The position numbers were made by a program, and so were the translations under genes. Positions 25,146-37,681 of a stretch of 64,000 bases of DNA are shown piece by piece. This DNA is from Camarhynchus parvulus (Eukaryota > Chordata > Aves > Passeriformes > Thraupidae): contig NC_044582.1 of assembly GCF_901933205.1 (NCBI RefSeq), forward strand, positions 17,149,820 through 17,213,819, read 5' to 3'. The notes beneath the pieces were generated by a model. It worked only from the letters and a program-made list of their open reading frames with translations. It searched no databases and was not told the origin of the DNA. Within the stretch, counting starts at the first letter, position 1; each line of letters opens with the position of its first letter.

Positions 25146-25495
25146 TGTGGCATTCACATGCTCTGAACAGAGAGAGAGAGATAATTCTCTCTCCCAAGTT
25201 TTTTCCTGGAGAAGCACAGAGAGAAGAAGAGAAAACAATTATTATCCCTATTCTCTGCTCCATGTGAAAACATGCTGGTTTTATACATGTAGAATGTGTT
25301 AGGGAGGTGGTTTACCTGAAGGGATTTGGTAATTGAATTCTAGTGACAGTTGTTTATATTAATTAACCAATCACTGTGTCCTGGCTGTAGCACACAGCCA
25401 CAGGTTTTTGTTTAGCATGTAATTTAGTATAGTATAGTATAGTATAATGTAATATAGTATAGTTGTAATAAAGCAGTTGTTCAGCCTTCTGAATT
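25146..25495 (+). mobile_element. Solo LTR
   Basis: Begins TGTGGCATTCACATGCTCTG, has an ACCAATCACTGTGTCC block, a TAGTATAGTATAG stretch and AATAAA before CAGCCTTCTGAATT. The layout is that of a retroviral LTR and it is homologous to the copy at 11670. No gag, pol or primer-binding site is attached. CAGCC occurs at both edges but may be part of the family consensus rather than a target duplication. Confidence 0.75.
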
Positions 25496-25663
25496 GGTAG
25501 AGTTAGAAATCAATAATTTCCTTTGTCAGGGATGCCCTGCCTTTCAACACCAGCCCCATCAGTGCTCAGGACTGGCAGTGCTGCCTCTCCCTGTCCCCCA
25601 GCCTTGGGACAGCTCTGTGCTCTTTGCCATTGTCCCTTTCCCCTGTCAGGACCAAACTTTCCA

Positions 25664-25731
25664 TCTCCTTTCCATCTCCTTTCCATCTCCTTTCCATCTC
25701 CTTTCCACTCCTTTCCCCTTTCCATCTGCCG
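25664..25731 (+). repeat. CCATCTCCTTT tandem repeat
   Basis: Five copies of an 11-base pyrimidine unit followed by degenerate CCTTT repeats. Confidence 0.92.
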
Positions 25732-26597
25732 AGGCAGATCCCAGCAGTGGGTTGGGGGTTAAGGCAGAGGCTCCTTGGGGGGAAATCCACGTTCCGCTAT
25801 CAGTGTCTGCCCTGCTTTTATCTCTGCTTGACATTTTCTCTTCCCCACATTGTGATCCTCAGCCTGAAATAATTGAAAAGCAATATAAAGTGTCTTATTT
25901 ATCTTTGTTCAAGAGAGCAGCTTGTTCTACCCTTAAATTCTCCGAGGACTCGGGGGCAGATTTTTTTCCAAGCACTGCTTTATTTTTAGGTGAGCAGTAC
26001 AAAGTTTTCTAATGTCTATAAAACTTGGGATTGCTTTCTGCCCACTCCAAACAGGTGATCGTGCAGCCCTCCAATCTTTCACTTCTTTATGGGGTTATCA
26101 TCTTGTGCCTCTCCAATCTTAAGGATTTTTAAAGTTCTGCTTCTCTGCTGTACTTTCATTTTGCCAAGATCTCACATCTTGTTTGCTGCAGGTTCAGGAC
26201 TTGGCAGACCTTGTCTTCCTGCCATAACTATTTGGGATCAAAGCAGCTTTGTCTTTAAAAATGCAATTGGTATTGAATTATTTTATTTTTATTAAGAGTG
26301 TTGAAAAAATAATCATCTCAGCAATAATCTAAATGGAACATTGCAGCTCAGTTATGTAAATATTTAAATTTTTTGTCTCATTTTAGGTAGAAAAAATCCA
26401 AAATCTCTAATTCTTATGGAATGAGGACAGCTTTTAGGTATTTGTCCCTGAAAAACCACACTACTAATTAGTTGTGTGTTTCACTTTCCTTGATCTTTTT
26501 TTTTTTTATATCACCAATAGGTTAACAAAAACCTGTGACATTTTTTGGTTGCTCTTGAACCTTGTCTTCTAGTTTTAGCAAGATGCTTTAAATCATA
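25732..26597. other. No gene seen
   Basis: AT-rich. A good acceptor ending TTTGCTGCAG near 26192 is followed by only 11 open codons (VQDLADLVFLP) and a stop. Not called. Confidence 0.4.
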
Positions 26598-26820
26598 TAT
26601 ATACACACACATATATCTATATCTATATCTATATCTATATCTATATCTATATCTATATCTATATCTATATCTATATCTATATCTATATCTATATCGATAT
26701 ATCTATATCTATATCATCTATATCTATATCTATATAAAACTATATCTATATATAAAAAACTATATAACTATATATAACTATATAACTATATATATACATA
26801 TATATATATATGTATGTATA
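26598..26820 (+). repeat. (TATATC)n tract grading into TA-rich repeats
   Basis: About 20 TATATC hexamers, then ATATAAAACTATATC variants and TATAACTATA repeats to 26820. Confidence 0.97.
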
Positions 26821-29270
26821 AAAGCATATATTGGTATTTTGTGTCTGTAATTACAGCTTTATAATATTTACCAAACTAAGTTGCCTTCTTACTAAAAAGG
26901 AGATAAAGAATTTGGGGTGTCATGCCTCAAGGTTTGTGTGGTTTGTGTTTTGTTGTTTGGTTTTTTTTTTGTTAGGCCCTAAAAATGTGTGTATGCTTCT
27001 GATCCTTTATGGGCTGCTGGTTTTGCTATTTTTCTTTAGAATTTTTATTTGGAGATGGCTGAACCGGATCACCCCATAAAGTGCACGTAAGGTAGAGAAG
27101 TTGAACAGGAGCTGAGGAGCTGTGAAGTGGAATGGAGAAATGGTGAGTTTTGTTAATCCCAAATAAAAACCCTTAGCAGTGCAGGGAGAAGACAACTGTG
27201 TAAAATCAATCATTCAATCAAGCACAGCCCCACATGCTCTGCTGGCACCACTTAATGCAGCCATAAAATTAACAGCTCAAATAATGAGCACGTCAGCTCC
27301 AGAGGGGGAGGCAGGGCAGGAACGGGGCTGGTGGAGGAAGCTCAGCACAACGTGACCATCCAGCCCTGAGCTGCTGGGAATTGCGTCTTGGACTGGTCTG
27401 CACAGAGCCTTGCAGTGCTGGGATGGGAATTCTGTGGTTTCTGAAGCTGTGGAGATGGAGTGAGCTCTAAAGAAATGTCCAAGGAAAGGGTTGGAGGGCC
27501 CTGAACAAAGCAGGAGGTGCAGAGCCAGGTCCTTGCAGATGTTCCGTGGTGCAGGTGTGGCCCCAGTCCTGTGTGGGACTGGGATGTGGAGCAAGGATGG
27601 GTTTGGTGAGGGAAAAGCACTGGACATGTAGTGTCTGCCCTTTCATCTGGCTGATCCATGCTGTGTGTCATGAAAACAGTTTAAAACCAGCTCAAAAAGG
27701 TCTCAAATTCGAGAAGAGAAGAAAAAGTACCTTGGCTACTCTTGTTGGCACGAGTTCCTGCAAGGGGAGCTGGAAAGCCACGAGGTTTGGCAGAAAGAGG
27801 GTGCAGTGATTTAAAGCAAGGGCTTAAAAAAGAGGAGAGGGAAGAAGAGAGGGCTTTTGGCAGAAAATCAGTGGATTTGGTCAAAGTGTAGATAGCAGTG
27901 GACATGAACAAGGAGAGGTGGGGATCACCCTTGGTGACACCTCTTTGGAGCAGGGGAGCCTGTCAAAATGTCCACGGGGTTGTGCTGCCAATTTCCATAA
28001 TGCAAATCTGAGCCATGTGATACCTTGCACATTCTCACTGTGTTCTCTGTCTCCTGTGATCTGGTGAGGAACTCAGGATCATTTTAAAGCACATTTCTAA
28101 GTCTCCTAATAAGCAAAAACCTGAATGAATCAGTCTAAAGCCAGGAGGCAAAGACATTGAAGAGCTTTTAGCTAAAATCCTTCCTAATTCGGGGGTTTCA
28201 TTAATGTTTTTTTTTTGTTTTTTAAATTCTTCTCTCAAGTATTTAATTTCACCCTTTGGTCTTCCTACAGCCATCATGTTTTAGCCATGCAGCATCCATT
28301 TGCCTGTAATTAGAGTCGTGTCATTCAGCTTTCAAACACCCCCTCACACACTCTTATGGCAAGTGGAATTTTAAATATAAAACAAGAGTTAATCAGCAGC
28401 CAGATTGAAGCATTGCAGAAAGACAGAGAAGCTGCTTGATATTCCTAAGAACTCTGGTGGCTGTTTTATGTGTGTTTTAAACCACGCTGTGCTTGATGAC
28501 CTTGTAATGATGAAGTCTGAAGGGAAACAGGGACTGAATGATCACTTCTGAGCCTGATGCTTTTGGCAGAGCCTGATGCTCTGTGCACGGTCACAGAAAA
28601 AAAAAAAGCTGTTTTCAAAGGTCAGGACATGGATTTGGCACCGGGCCCAGCTCCCTAAAAACATCTGCAGAGCTGCTGTGGTGCTGCTGCTGAGCAGCAG
28701 GAGGTGGAGATCCAGATGTGCTCATTAGCAGCTGCTTCCCCCAGTGCCTGCATTTCCCAGAGCTGGGCCATGCCCAGCACTCCGGGCTGTCCCACGAGTG
28801 ACATCAGCACCAATCCAGCGCCACTGCCTGGGCAGAGCTGCAGGAACTGAAGTTGGTGGTGGGGGTGTTGTGTTAGGGAAAAATCCCACATCCTCAGGGA
28901 TTCAGACTCCAGAACAGGTCCCAGCTCCTGAGTGTTTCACTGCCCTTGCTCAGAGCACACCACATCCAGCACTGCTCAAGGGGCAGAGCAATGAGGCACT
29001 GGGGGAGCTCAATCCCCAAATCCAGCCCTTGCTTCTGGCACCTTTGGCTGCCCCAGGGCCCTGCAGCAGGAGAAAGGGCTCCATTATCCCGGGCTGCAGG
29101 TGCCAGCTCGACATTTCCTGGCATCTCCCATGTCCTGGCAGGGTCCAGCTCTTCCCCTGGAGCTGCCAGAGCTGCCTGATGGCACCAGGCTGGCTCCAGG
29201 CTCTGTGCCATGCTGAGGGCTTGCCAGCTCCCAGGTGTGTGCCTCAAGGCTGTGCTGTCCCTCCTGCTGC
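26821..29270. other. No gene seen
   Basis: The right part (28640-29270) is GC-rich but CpG-poor and carries a long plus-strand frame (28744-29331) that runs into the LTR and ends inside it. There is no splice, domain or start context to support a gene. Confidence 0.45.
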
Positions 29271-29712
29271 TGGTGCCTCAGGATTTCAGCTTTTCTATTT
29301 CCCATCTATCTGTAACCCTGCAGCTCTTTAGTGTGTAACTCCAAACCCCACACTCAGTGTGAGCTGCTGCTTCCCCATTTGGGGCAGACACAACAATTCC
29401 TCTCCAGACCTGGCAATCAAGGACACCTCACTGCCTCAGGGCCCAGAGATGGGAACAAAAGTGAGTTGGGGGAGCAAACTTGGGGTCAGTGACTTCATTA
29501 CCTGACTCTGTAATTGGCAGATTAACCCCCAATATGCAAATGGACCAAATTTATAAAAGTGTGCAAACCCTGACCCATCATCCATTTTGGGTGTAGCCCC
29601 TGGGGGGCTTTGTCTGCCCTAAATGTACCTGAAGGCCTTCAATAAATAGAACAGCTTTTTATTCCCTTAATTCTGTCTGGCCTCTGGTTTCAGGTAGCCC
29701 CAAAAGGCATCA
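29271..29712 (+). mobile_element. Solo LTR with 4-base target duplication CTGC
   Basis: The element starts TGGTGCCTCAGG and ends AAAAGGCATCA, with imperfect inverted termini, and is flanked on both sides by CTGC. Inside are a TATA box (TTTATAAAAGTG near 29550) and AATAAA (29642). A 4-base duplication suggests a class I (gammaretrovirus-like) endogenous retrovirus. A homologous copy lies in opposite orientation at 37256. Confidence 0.85.
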
Positions 29713-31520
29713 CTGCCAACTCCTCCATCCCAACCCCTCCACTCCAAACAGCTGTAGGCTCCTAAAACCAGTGCAGGGAAAGCTCTGATCCCTCAGTGTC
29801 TGCCCCTGGACCCCACAGGAGCAGGTATTTGGGCAGGGGGATGATTGCTCCGTGGTGAGGCAGAGCAGGCAGCAGAGCAGGCAGCATCCCAGGGAAAAAG
29901 TGAGGGCAGGAATTGGGAGCAGAGCCCCCCCAGCTGCCAGCAACGTGCCTGGAGGGAGAGCAGCTGCTCCAGTGGGCAGCCAGTGCCTCCAGGGAAGGAG
30001 TCCAAGTCCCAGCCAGCCTCTGGGAAAGGCAAAGATGCTTCACCTTGAAACCTTGTCCTTGGAGATGCTGGCTGCTCCCTGGTCTTGAAATGAAACAACC
30101 TGGTTTTTCTGTTTTTCAGAAGAGAGCTGAAATATTTTGGATACTTGATTATATAATTAGCTTTTAGCTGCTCTGAATACCGTGGTTTAATTATTCTGGG
30201 TTCCACTGTTAAATAATTAGAGCTGTCTTGTTTACTAGGAAATGTTCTGTTTGTTGCTCCAGGGTGATTTGTTTTATATTAATTTAAGTACCCAGGGCAA
30301 GTAGCATTTAAGTGTCCCAAATGCCAGCAAAGAACTGGGTTTTGGTTTGTTTTGCCTCTGGGCAGGTTTGAGATGTTCCCAGAATGGACATAACTAACAA
30401 ACTGTCTCTTGGTTTAAGATCCTTCTCTTTCCCAAAACCAAATCTTTCTTCTGGTTTTTTTTTTTTTTTTCTTTTTTGCAACGTTTCCTCTGGAATTCTG
30501 TGTGGCCTGAATTGTAATTGGAGTTACTTCCAAGCTGAGAATTGACATAAAAACTTTGGCTTTGCCCCTGCACCACTTGGATAACTTGGGATGAGACTCT
30601 TCCCCCTTGGGACATGTGCTGTCAGCTCTTCTAGCACTTCACTGAGTTGACAATTTCTTTGTGTTTTGGGATCACCATTACAGCCCCAGCTGGTCTGAAA
30701 CACTTGGAGAAAACTTGTAGGGAAAAGAGGAGGATAAAGGGAAGGTCAAGATCCAAACTGTAAGGATTACAATAATTTTTTATGAAGGTGGTGGGTGAGA
30801 GGAAAGTCTGGTGAGCTGATTGTTGACCAGCATCCCCAGGTCCTTTCCCAGTCATTAAAATATGAGTGTGCTTTGGAGAGGCCAGGTTTTGTCACCCAGC
30901 CAGCTCTAACTGTGCCTCTCTGTTGACAAAACCTGTAAAAATAAACTTCATCTTTTATCTTAGATGAGAAGGAAAACAAAGCAAGAGAAGGAATTGTCTG
31001 AAGAACAGCCTCTGTCCCTCATTTATAAATGTCTGTGCAGAAAACAGGGTGAGAATAAAGCAGCCACCCTGCTCAGGTCAGGGGCTAGGCTTTATACCAG
31101 GTGCAATAAATGAACCAAAGGCAGAATATTGACATATTGACAAACCCATTGCAACGCCAGGTGAGACCTCCCTTCCCTCACAGTGGTCAGCAGCAGTGGA
31201 TTCTGAGAAAACCAGGGAAATCTATAGAGGATTTATATTTTTTTTTCTCCTCCTACATGGAAATTTATGTGTCACCTATTCATTTGGGGTTTTTCCAAGC
31301 CTCTGCAGTATCTATTTGATGCCTGGCAAGGGGGAGGAGTGCGTGTCCTGTGAGGCTTGGCAGGCGGTTTGGAGTTCTACAGGCAATGTGCTCACTCAGT
31401 TATTTTTAGCCTGTTATTACTTGGATTATTTAATGTTTGATATCGACCCACTCCTCCCCATGCAGGCTGGACTGGCTGGGAGGAGCATCACCCATCTCCC
31501 TGCCTTTTGCTGAGCCTGGT
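29713..31520. other. No gene seen
   Basis: Mixed DNA; a T-rich tract at 30459-30477. No transposon or exon recognised. Confidence 0.45.
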
Positions 31521-31838
31521 ATTACAGAATCACAAAATCTCCAGGTTGGAAGAGACTTTCAAGATCACTGAGTCCAACCCAGCCCCAACCTCTCAACTAA
31601 ACCCTGGCCCCCAGTGCCACATCCAGGCTTTGTTAAACACACCCAGGGATGGGGGCTCCACCATTCCCTGGGCAGCCATTCCAGAACTTTATCACCTTTC
31701 TGTAAAAATCTTTTCCCTGCTATCCAACCTGTATTTCCCTTGGTGCAGCTGGAGGCTGTGTGCTCTGGTTGTGTCAGTGCTGCTGGAGAAAGAGCCCAGC
31801 CCCAGCTGAGCACAGGCACCTTTCAGGAGCTGTAGAGG
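31521..31838 (-). mobile_element. CR1 LINE 3' end
   Basis: Plus strand begins ATTACAGAATCACAAAATCT and AGGTTGGAAGAGACTTTCAA, the inverted CR1 tail, continuing through the ORF2 end (CTATCCAACCTGTATTTCCC). The minus-strand frame includes YRLDSREKIFTER, a remnant of the reverse transcriptase C-terminus. Confidence 0.93.
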
Positions 31839-32049
31839 ATAAGGTTGCTTAACCTTTTTACAAAAAATACCTGTCTGAAATAAGATCTTCACTTGTTGAA
31901 AGCAATGCGGACTCATCAAATAATTTCAAACAAATGGGACTTGAAAATTAAGCCTTTAAATGCTAGGTATATAGAAGAATTTAAAAGTTTAAAGATGCAG
32001 ATAGTCACCTTGTAGGGTTTTAATTCTGGGTGCTTCTGTCAGTGTTGAA

Positions 32050-32227
32050 ATATCTATGAAAAAGTTCTGGAATGTTCTGCCCAGGAAGGTGGTGCCATCC
32101 CTGGGTGTGTTTAACAAAGCCTGGATGTGGCACTGGGGGCCAGGGTTTAGTTGAGGTGCTGGGGCTGGGCTGGACTTGATGATCTTGAGGTTTCTTCCAA
32201 CCTGGTGATTCTGTGATTCTCTGATTC
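32050..32227 (+). mobile_element. CR1 3' end, inverted relative to 31521
   Basis: AAGTTCTGGAATGTTCTGCC through GGATGTGGCACTGGGGGCCA to CTGTGATTCTCTGATTCC. It belongs to the same subfamily as the 31521 copy and faces the other way 210 bases away. Confidence 0.92.
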
Positions 32228-34167
32228 CAATCACTGTGAAAAGACCCTAAATCTGAATTTTTTTGAATGAAATTTGTTTGAATACTCTTACACAGGGCCC
32301 TGACCCTGCCAAGGTGGGACCTGCTCCTGGACAAAGGTTTGAGTTTGGTGCCAGGAGAAGGATTCACCCCTCAGAGGGGAAAAGCTCAGGTAGAAAAAAA
32401 CCCCAGATATTTGGGTGGTTTTACATCTTTCTGGTAGTTTTACATCTTTTCTGGCCTGTGGGGCAGGTGAAGGCTCTGTCTGACTGCAGGCTATAAAATT
32501 CTGCACAGTTGTGCCTGTGAATTGCCATAAATTGTTACCAACACTAAGCAGAGAGAAATGTGACTTTTTTATTGTTGTTTATTTTTTAATCAACCCTGTG
32601 TAAACCTGTACACACATCTGTCCTCAGAGACCCTCTTCCTTTTGCCCTTAGTGGCATTTCTGCTGCCAGCCTGAAGATTGACTGTCCTGGGCTGGCATTT
32701 TTCCAGCGTCAGTTTTTCTTCTTGTCAGCTTTTCTCTTCTTTCTTTCCTTTTTTTTCCTTTTTCTCTCTTTGGTGACAGTATTTCTCTGTTCAGCCTCAT
32801 TCTGTGCTAGACTCTTCCCCACCAGAACCCCCATGCTGGGATTTGGCTGCACGTGCTGAGGAGAGATAGCCAAGCCTGCTTGCAAGTGGCTTTGAATGCT
32901 CAAACACATGGGAGATGTCTGCTAGCACAGGAGATGTTTAACTGCACAGAAATCTACACTTCAGTGGATTTATGGAAATAAATTTGACTGCTAGTCAGGC
33001 CTGGAAGGTGTAAAAGCGTGCTGGAAGGAGAGGTTTGTCAGAGGGGAAGTGCATGGAATGGCTGTGCAGGAGAAGGGAGAACAGGGCACGAGGACACGGA
33101 TTTGGGGCTTTGTTTTGTTGTGCATTCATCCATCAGGGCCTGGACTCATTATTTTTCCCTGTTTTACATGAATAGCAGTGTTTGCTCCTGGCCTGGCAGC
33201 CCCAGTCCCCAGCTCTGTGCCGCTCCTGCCTGGACCAGGAGCTGGACTTGTGCTTGCACATCCTGAGCTCTTCCTCTTGCTGTGCTCCTGGGCCATGGAA
33301 CACACCCACACAGAGGATCTGCTGCCTGTGCAAGTGCTGGATGTGGGAAGCTTTTAGGGTTTTTTTCAAGGCTGGAGTGTGTGTGGCTTTCCTGCAGCCC
33401 CAATCTGCCATGTCCTGGCACAGGGCACGGGCTTTGCAGCATGTGCATTGAGGAGGAGAAACTGCTGTGCTCCCTCTGCAGAGCCCACTGACGGTCAGGA
33501 CAGCAGCTGGGAATGATCACAAGGCACTCAGGGAAATGGAGGGTGGGAGCACCTTCCAGTTGTGAGGATGTGAACATCCCTGGTAGCTGAGTTTTGTACC
33601 TGTGTCAGCCAGTGGGCTGACAGCCGGAGCTCGGGCTGCATCGGGCTGTCAGCACACCCATCCACTCACACCAAAAAAAATCTGGCTTGGCCATTTGCTT
33701 CAGGCCTTCCTGACTTGGCTTTACTCCCCAGGGCGGCCTGCAGGGATCCAGCCCTGCCTGTGCTGGCCCTGCTCAGCGTGAGCAGCTGCCTTGGCAGGGT
33801 TTGTGCTTTCCTGTGCTCAGCTTTCAGCCCAGCTCCAGCCCCGTGCTGGTGGGAGCTGCAGGCAGGAGCTGCCCCAGTGACACTGAGATGTTTTCTAGGA
33901 AAAGCACTGTGAAAAGTGCTAGCAGCTTAAGTGCATGAAATTCAGTGTGTATTGTCCTAAACAAGAAGGGTTTGTCAATCTTTGCTTGGGCACATCATGG
34001 AATTTATGGGGTGTAAAACAGTCTCAGAACTGAGAGTGCAGAGAGCAGAAAACAGTGTTGTGCATCTGGAAATGCAAAGCAGTGGGAGAGTTTTGTGCTG
34101 GGAGAGGGGTTGTGCTGTCAATCCCTTGCCCAGCTGAAAGCAGAATTGTTGTGGCACAGAGTGACAA
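32228..34167. other. No gene seen
   Basis: Contains a C/T-rich patch (32715-32770) and GC-rich, CpG-poor DNA at 33180-33480. Open frames there lack splice signals. Confidence 0.4.
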
Positions 34168-34430
34168 TCATGAAATCATCACAGAACAGGTTGGGTTGGG
34201 AAGGACCTTAAAGCTCATCCCATTTCCATGGGCAGGGACACCTCCCACTGTCCCAGGTGTTCCCAGTCCTGTCCAACCTGGCCTTGGGCACTGCCAGGGA
34301 TCCAGGGCAGCCACAGCTGCTCTGGGCACCTGTGCCAGGGCTTCAGCACCTTCATGGTAAAGAATTCCTTCCTAAAATCTGATCTAAATCTCTTTCCCAG
34401 TGCTCCAAGTGGAGCAGCCTGGCCAGTGGC
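34168..34430 (-). mobile_element. CR1 LINE 3' end
   Basis: Plus strand reads ATCACAGAACAGGTTGGGTT, GGGCAGGGACACCTCCCACT and TTCCTTCCTAAAATCTGATC, the reversed CR1 tail. Confidence 0.92.
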
Positions 34431-34812
34431 TGTGAATTTTCCAGTGGATGATGCCCTTTAATTGAGTTCAAACGCTTGATCACATCTGTGGAAATACCAG
34501 TAAACAAAACAGAACTGCAGTAATCAGAGGTGGCAGCAGCAGCTCTTGCCTTTTCAGATGCTTTCCTGGCTTGGTAATTTAGGGGAGAAAATCAATTATA
34601 AGCTGATGGAGATGATTTGAGTTTGGCCTTTGGGGGATGAGGTCTCTGCTGCAGGTGCTCTGGACAGTGGGAATTTCTCTGTCTTGTCTTGGTTCAGTTG
34701 ATCAAGCAATGATTCCTCCTAGGAGTGCATGGATAACCTTTTGTTAAACAACATGAGTGATAAAATAGTTGAAGTCTGGCAATTTAGGGAGAAATAGGAC
34801 TGTTTAATCCAG

Positions 34813-34866
34813 GCAATGAGAACTGGCAGCAGTATACTGAAATGTTGGACTGGTATTTTCTTGCAG
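34813..34866 (+). CDS. Candidate short exon, unknown protein
   Basis: This 54-base segment lies between a modest acceptor (TTTAATCCAG) and a strong donor (TTGCAG then GTAAGG). Two frames are open. One reads NENWQQYTEMLDWYFLA and ends one base into a codon, matching the phase required by the candidate exon at 39477. The other reads AMRTGSSILKCWTGIFLQ in phase 0. The weak acceptor and short length make it uncertain. Confidence 0.18.
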
Positions 34867-37068
34867 GTAAGGCTGTAGATAAGAACAAATATAAATTTGT
34901 GACTGTTGCAGTAAAATCCCTTTTCTCTGGGAGATTTTGTTACACTCTCAGAGCAATAACTCAGCAGAGATTCAGAGCTGCACCCCCAGCCCCAGCAGAG
35001 GGGAATGGGTGCAGGTAGGGCCAGGAAGAAGGGGGGATGTGGCAGGATGGAAATGCCTGATTTGGGAATGCCTGTGGGGTAATGATGTGAACATTTTGCC
35101 ATTAATAGAGAATTCAAAGACTCTTGCTGGAGGAAAGAAACTTAAAATAGCCCAAACAGGTGAAATTAGCAACAGCAGGGGAAGCAGCAGAGATTTCCAA
35201 AGCAGGCACTTGGGAAGCAGGGACCATAAAACTCAGTAAACAAAACGCAAAGCTGTTTGGAAGGTGGGATTGCTCTTGAGAGGCGTTTCCACAGTGGAAG
35301 GGCTCATTCTGCATCTGTTTGTGCATTTCAGATGGCCCAGGGCAAGATTCAGAGGAGGATTTAAGTGTTGCAGCTTTGTTGAGTGCAGCAGAATTTAGGA
35401 AGCTCATCCTCACCTTGAGCCTGCTGGGTGCAGGGGAAGAGTTCTCTTTGATTAATTACCTGTAATTGTCATTAAAGGAACGAGCAGATCTCATGTTTTC
35501 CTTGGCTGTGCTGCAGAACACCTCCAGTCTTCCACTCTCAGTGGCAGAGAGTCCGGAATATGGAAATATTCCATTTGTTGTTCAGTGTTACCTCTCCTTC
35601 AACACTCCCTGCAGGAGCTTTTCCTGAGGGAAATTTCAGCCCAGAGTTTTATTTTCTCAGAATGCTCCATTGCTGCAAGGATTTACCTTGCAGAAGAAGC
35701 TAAGAACAGCTTTTTTCAGCTTTTGGTAGTCAGTAGGTTCCCACATGCAGATCTTAAATGAAAATAAATTATTCTAGTAAAAGATCCTGTCAGAAATTAA
35801 GCTAGTGCTAAATGTGGATGAATTATTATCTTTTTTTTATTCTTGTTTAGGCCACGTAGGGAGGAGACTACCAACCAAAAGTGCAAATCACAAGTTTTTC
35901 ATGTATATATTTCTCCTGATGGGCTTTAGCTGCTGTTCCCTTTTATAGGATGGAAAATTTCACCTCCTCCCCACCCCAATATCAATCTGTGTTTGATTTC
36001 CCATGGCCAAACATATCCCAGACCTTGCAACCCTCAGTCAGGCAGAACAGGATCTGAATTCCTGACCTATCCCATCCATTCCACTGGGGCATTGCTATAA
36101 GAAAAGTTGGTATTTTCCCTGTCCATCTAATTACTTTGTGTAAAAAATAACCTTTTTTATTTTTTTTTTTATTATCAATCCACTGAATCCAGGTTATGGA
36201 TGGATCCAGTAAAGTTCCCAGCAATTCTGGCTGTAAATCTTACTTTACCTACAGCTAGAAATCCACAGCTGCTTTTTTTTTTTTTTTTTTACAGTTCCAT
36301 TACTTGTTATTATGATGTTGAGAATTAGTTCAGCTGCTTGAGAGTGATGTCCTTAAATTGTGCTACGAGCGTGGTTTTGGCACTGGTTCTGAGCTCTTCA
36401 TTTCTGTGGCTGAGGAGTTTCCCCAGCTGTAATCAATGCTTTTCCTGAGCCCAGAGCTGAGTGCAGCAGAATGCAGCCCCATATTTCTGTGGCAGGCTCT
36501 GGAGTGGTGACATTGCTGCAGGAGCTGCCTGGCAGCTGTCAGGCTGATATTGATGGCACAGTCTATGGAGGGCTCTGCTGGAAATGCTGGAATTGATGTG
36601 TTTGTGACCAGGGATTGGAGCCCTGGCTGCCAGGGGGTTCAGCACTGCTCTGAGCAGCAATTTTCCAGCATCCCCATTTGTTTCTCCCACTCTCATGTTC
36701 ACCCACAGCTGCACCCCTCAGCCTGGTTTGGGAAATCTGACTAAACCCAAATTCCTGGGTGGAGGAGAGGCCTGTGCTGGTGCTGCTGGTTTCCTTCTGA
36801 ATCTGAGCAGCTTCAATCCTGATTTTTCTGATGCTGTGCCAAAGGATGTTTCAAAATGGCTTCAAATAAGTGTTCTCAAGCAATTTAATCCTTCCCATTG
36901 TAGCCCCAGCTGTGTCTTGGCATGGACCCTGGAGTGGGGCAGAGCTGAGGGGCTGCAGGGCGCCAGGGAAGTGGTGGTGTCTTGGTGGAGTGGCAGGAAG
37001 GTGACATCTGGTTGGGACACAACACACTGACCCCATTTCAAGAGCTCTGGAGAGCGGATTGGTAGGGC
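34867..37068. other. No gene seen
   Basis: Mixed DNA with a T20-like run at 36273-36291. No repeat family recognised. Confidence 0.4.
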
Positions 37069-37255
37069 TGATGCCTTTTTCTCTGGTCCTAGAATCACAA
37101 ACCAGACAGAGTTAGGGTGATAAAAAGGGGTTACCTTTATATAAAGATCCTTAGGTGCACAATTGGTCAGGTGGAAAACGCCAAAGATGGCCAGGCTGGG
37201 CAAGGTGTATAAAATTTTTATAGATTTTGCAAATTGGCATATCTGACAAGAGCAT
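37069..37255 (-). mobile_element. Truncated divergent LTR abutting the next one
   Basis: On the minus strand it ends GGCATCA like the neighbouring LTR and shares the layout of its 3' half (TAACTCTGTCTGGTTTGTG against TTAATTCTGTCTGGCCTCTG). Sequence identity is much lower, so it is an older or different subfamily member cut by the 37256 element. Confidence 0.6.
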
Positions 37256-37681
37256 CGATGCCTTATGGGGCTACCTAAAAACAGAGGCCAGACAGAATTA
37301 AGGCAATAAAAAACTGTTCTATTTATTGAAGGGCCTTCAGATACATTTTGGGCAGCTCCAGGGGCTACACCCAAAATGGATGATGGGTCACAGGTTTTCA
37401 CACTTTTATTAGTTTGGTCCATTTGCATATTGGGGGTGAATCTGCCAATTCCAGCTGCAGGTAATGAAGTCATTGACCCCAAGTTTGCTCCCCCAACTCA
37501 CTTTTGTTCCCATCTCTGGGCCCTGAGGCAGTGAGGTGTCCTTGATTGCCAGGAATTGTTGTGTCTGCCCCAAACGGGAAAGCAGCAGCTCACACTGAGT
37601 GTGGAGTTTGGAGTTACACACTAAAGAACTGCAGGGTTACAAATAGATGGGAAACAGAAAAGCTGAAATCCTGAGGCATCA
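37256..37681 (-). mobile_element. Solo LTR, inverted copy of the 29271 element
   Basis: Aligns along its whole length with the 29271 LTR in reverse, including the CATCCATTTTGGGTGTAGCC block and the AATAAA. The two look roughly 90% alike by eye. No matching target duplication is visible, so one end may have been altered or recombined. Confidence 0.85.

Noticed and set aside
26192..26230. Good acceptor with VQDLADLVFLP then stop
   Set aside because: Only 11 codons and no phase-linked partner.
28744..29331. Plus-strand frame of 195 codons
   Set aside because: Lies in GC-rich CpG-poor DNA and ends inside an LTR; the minus-strand frame at 37621-37989 ends with the same residues only because the LTR is shared.
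36862..37482. Minus-strand frame of 206 codons
   Set aside because: Crosses two LTRs; no retroviral or cellular domain.
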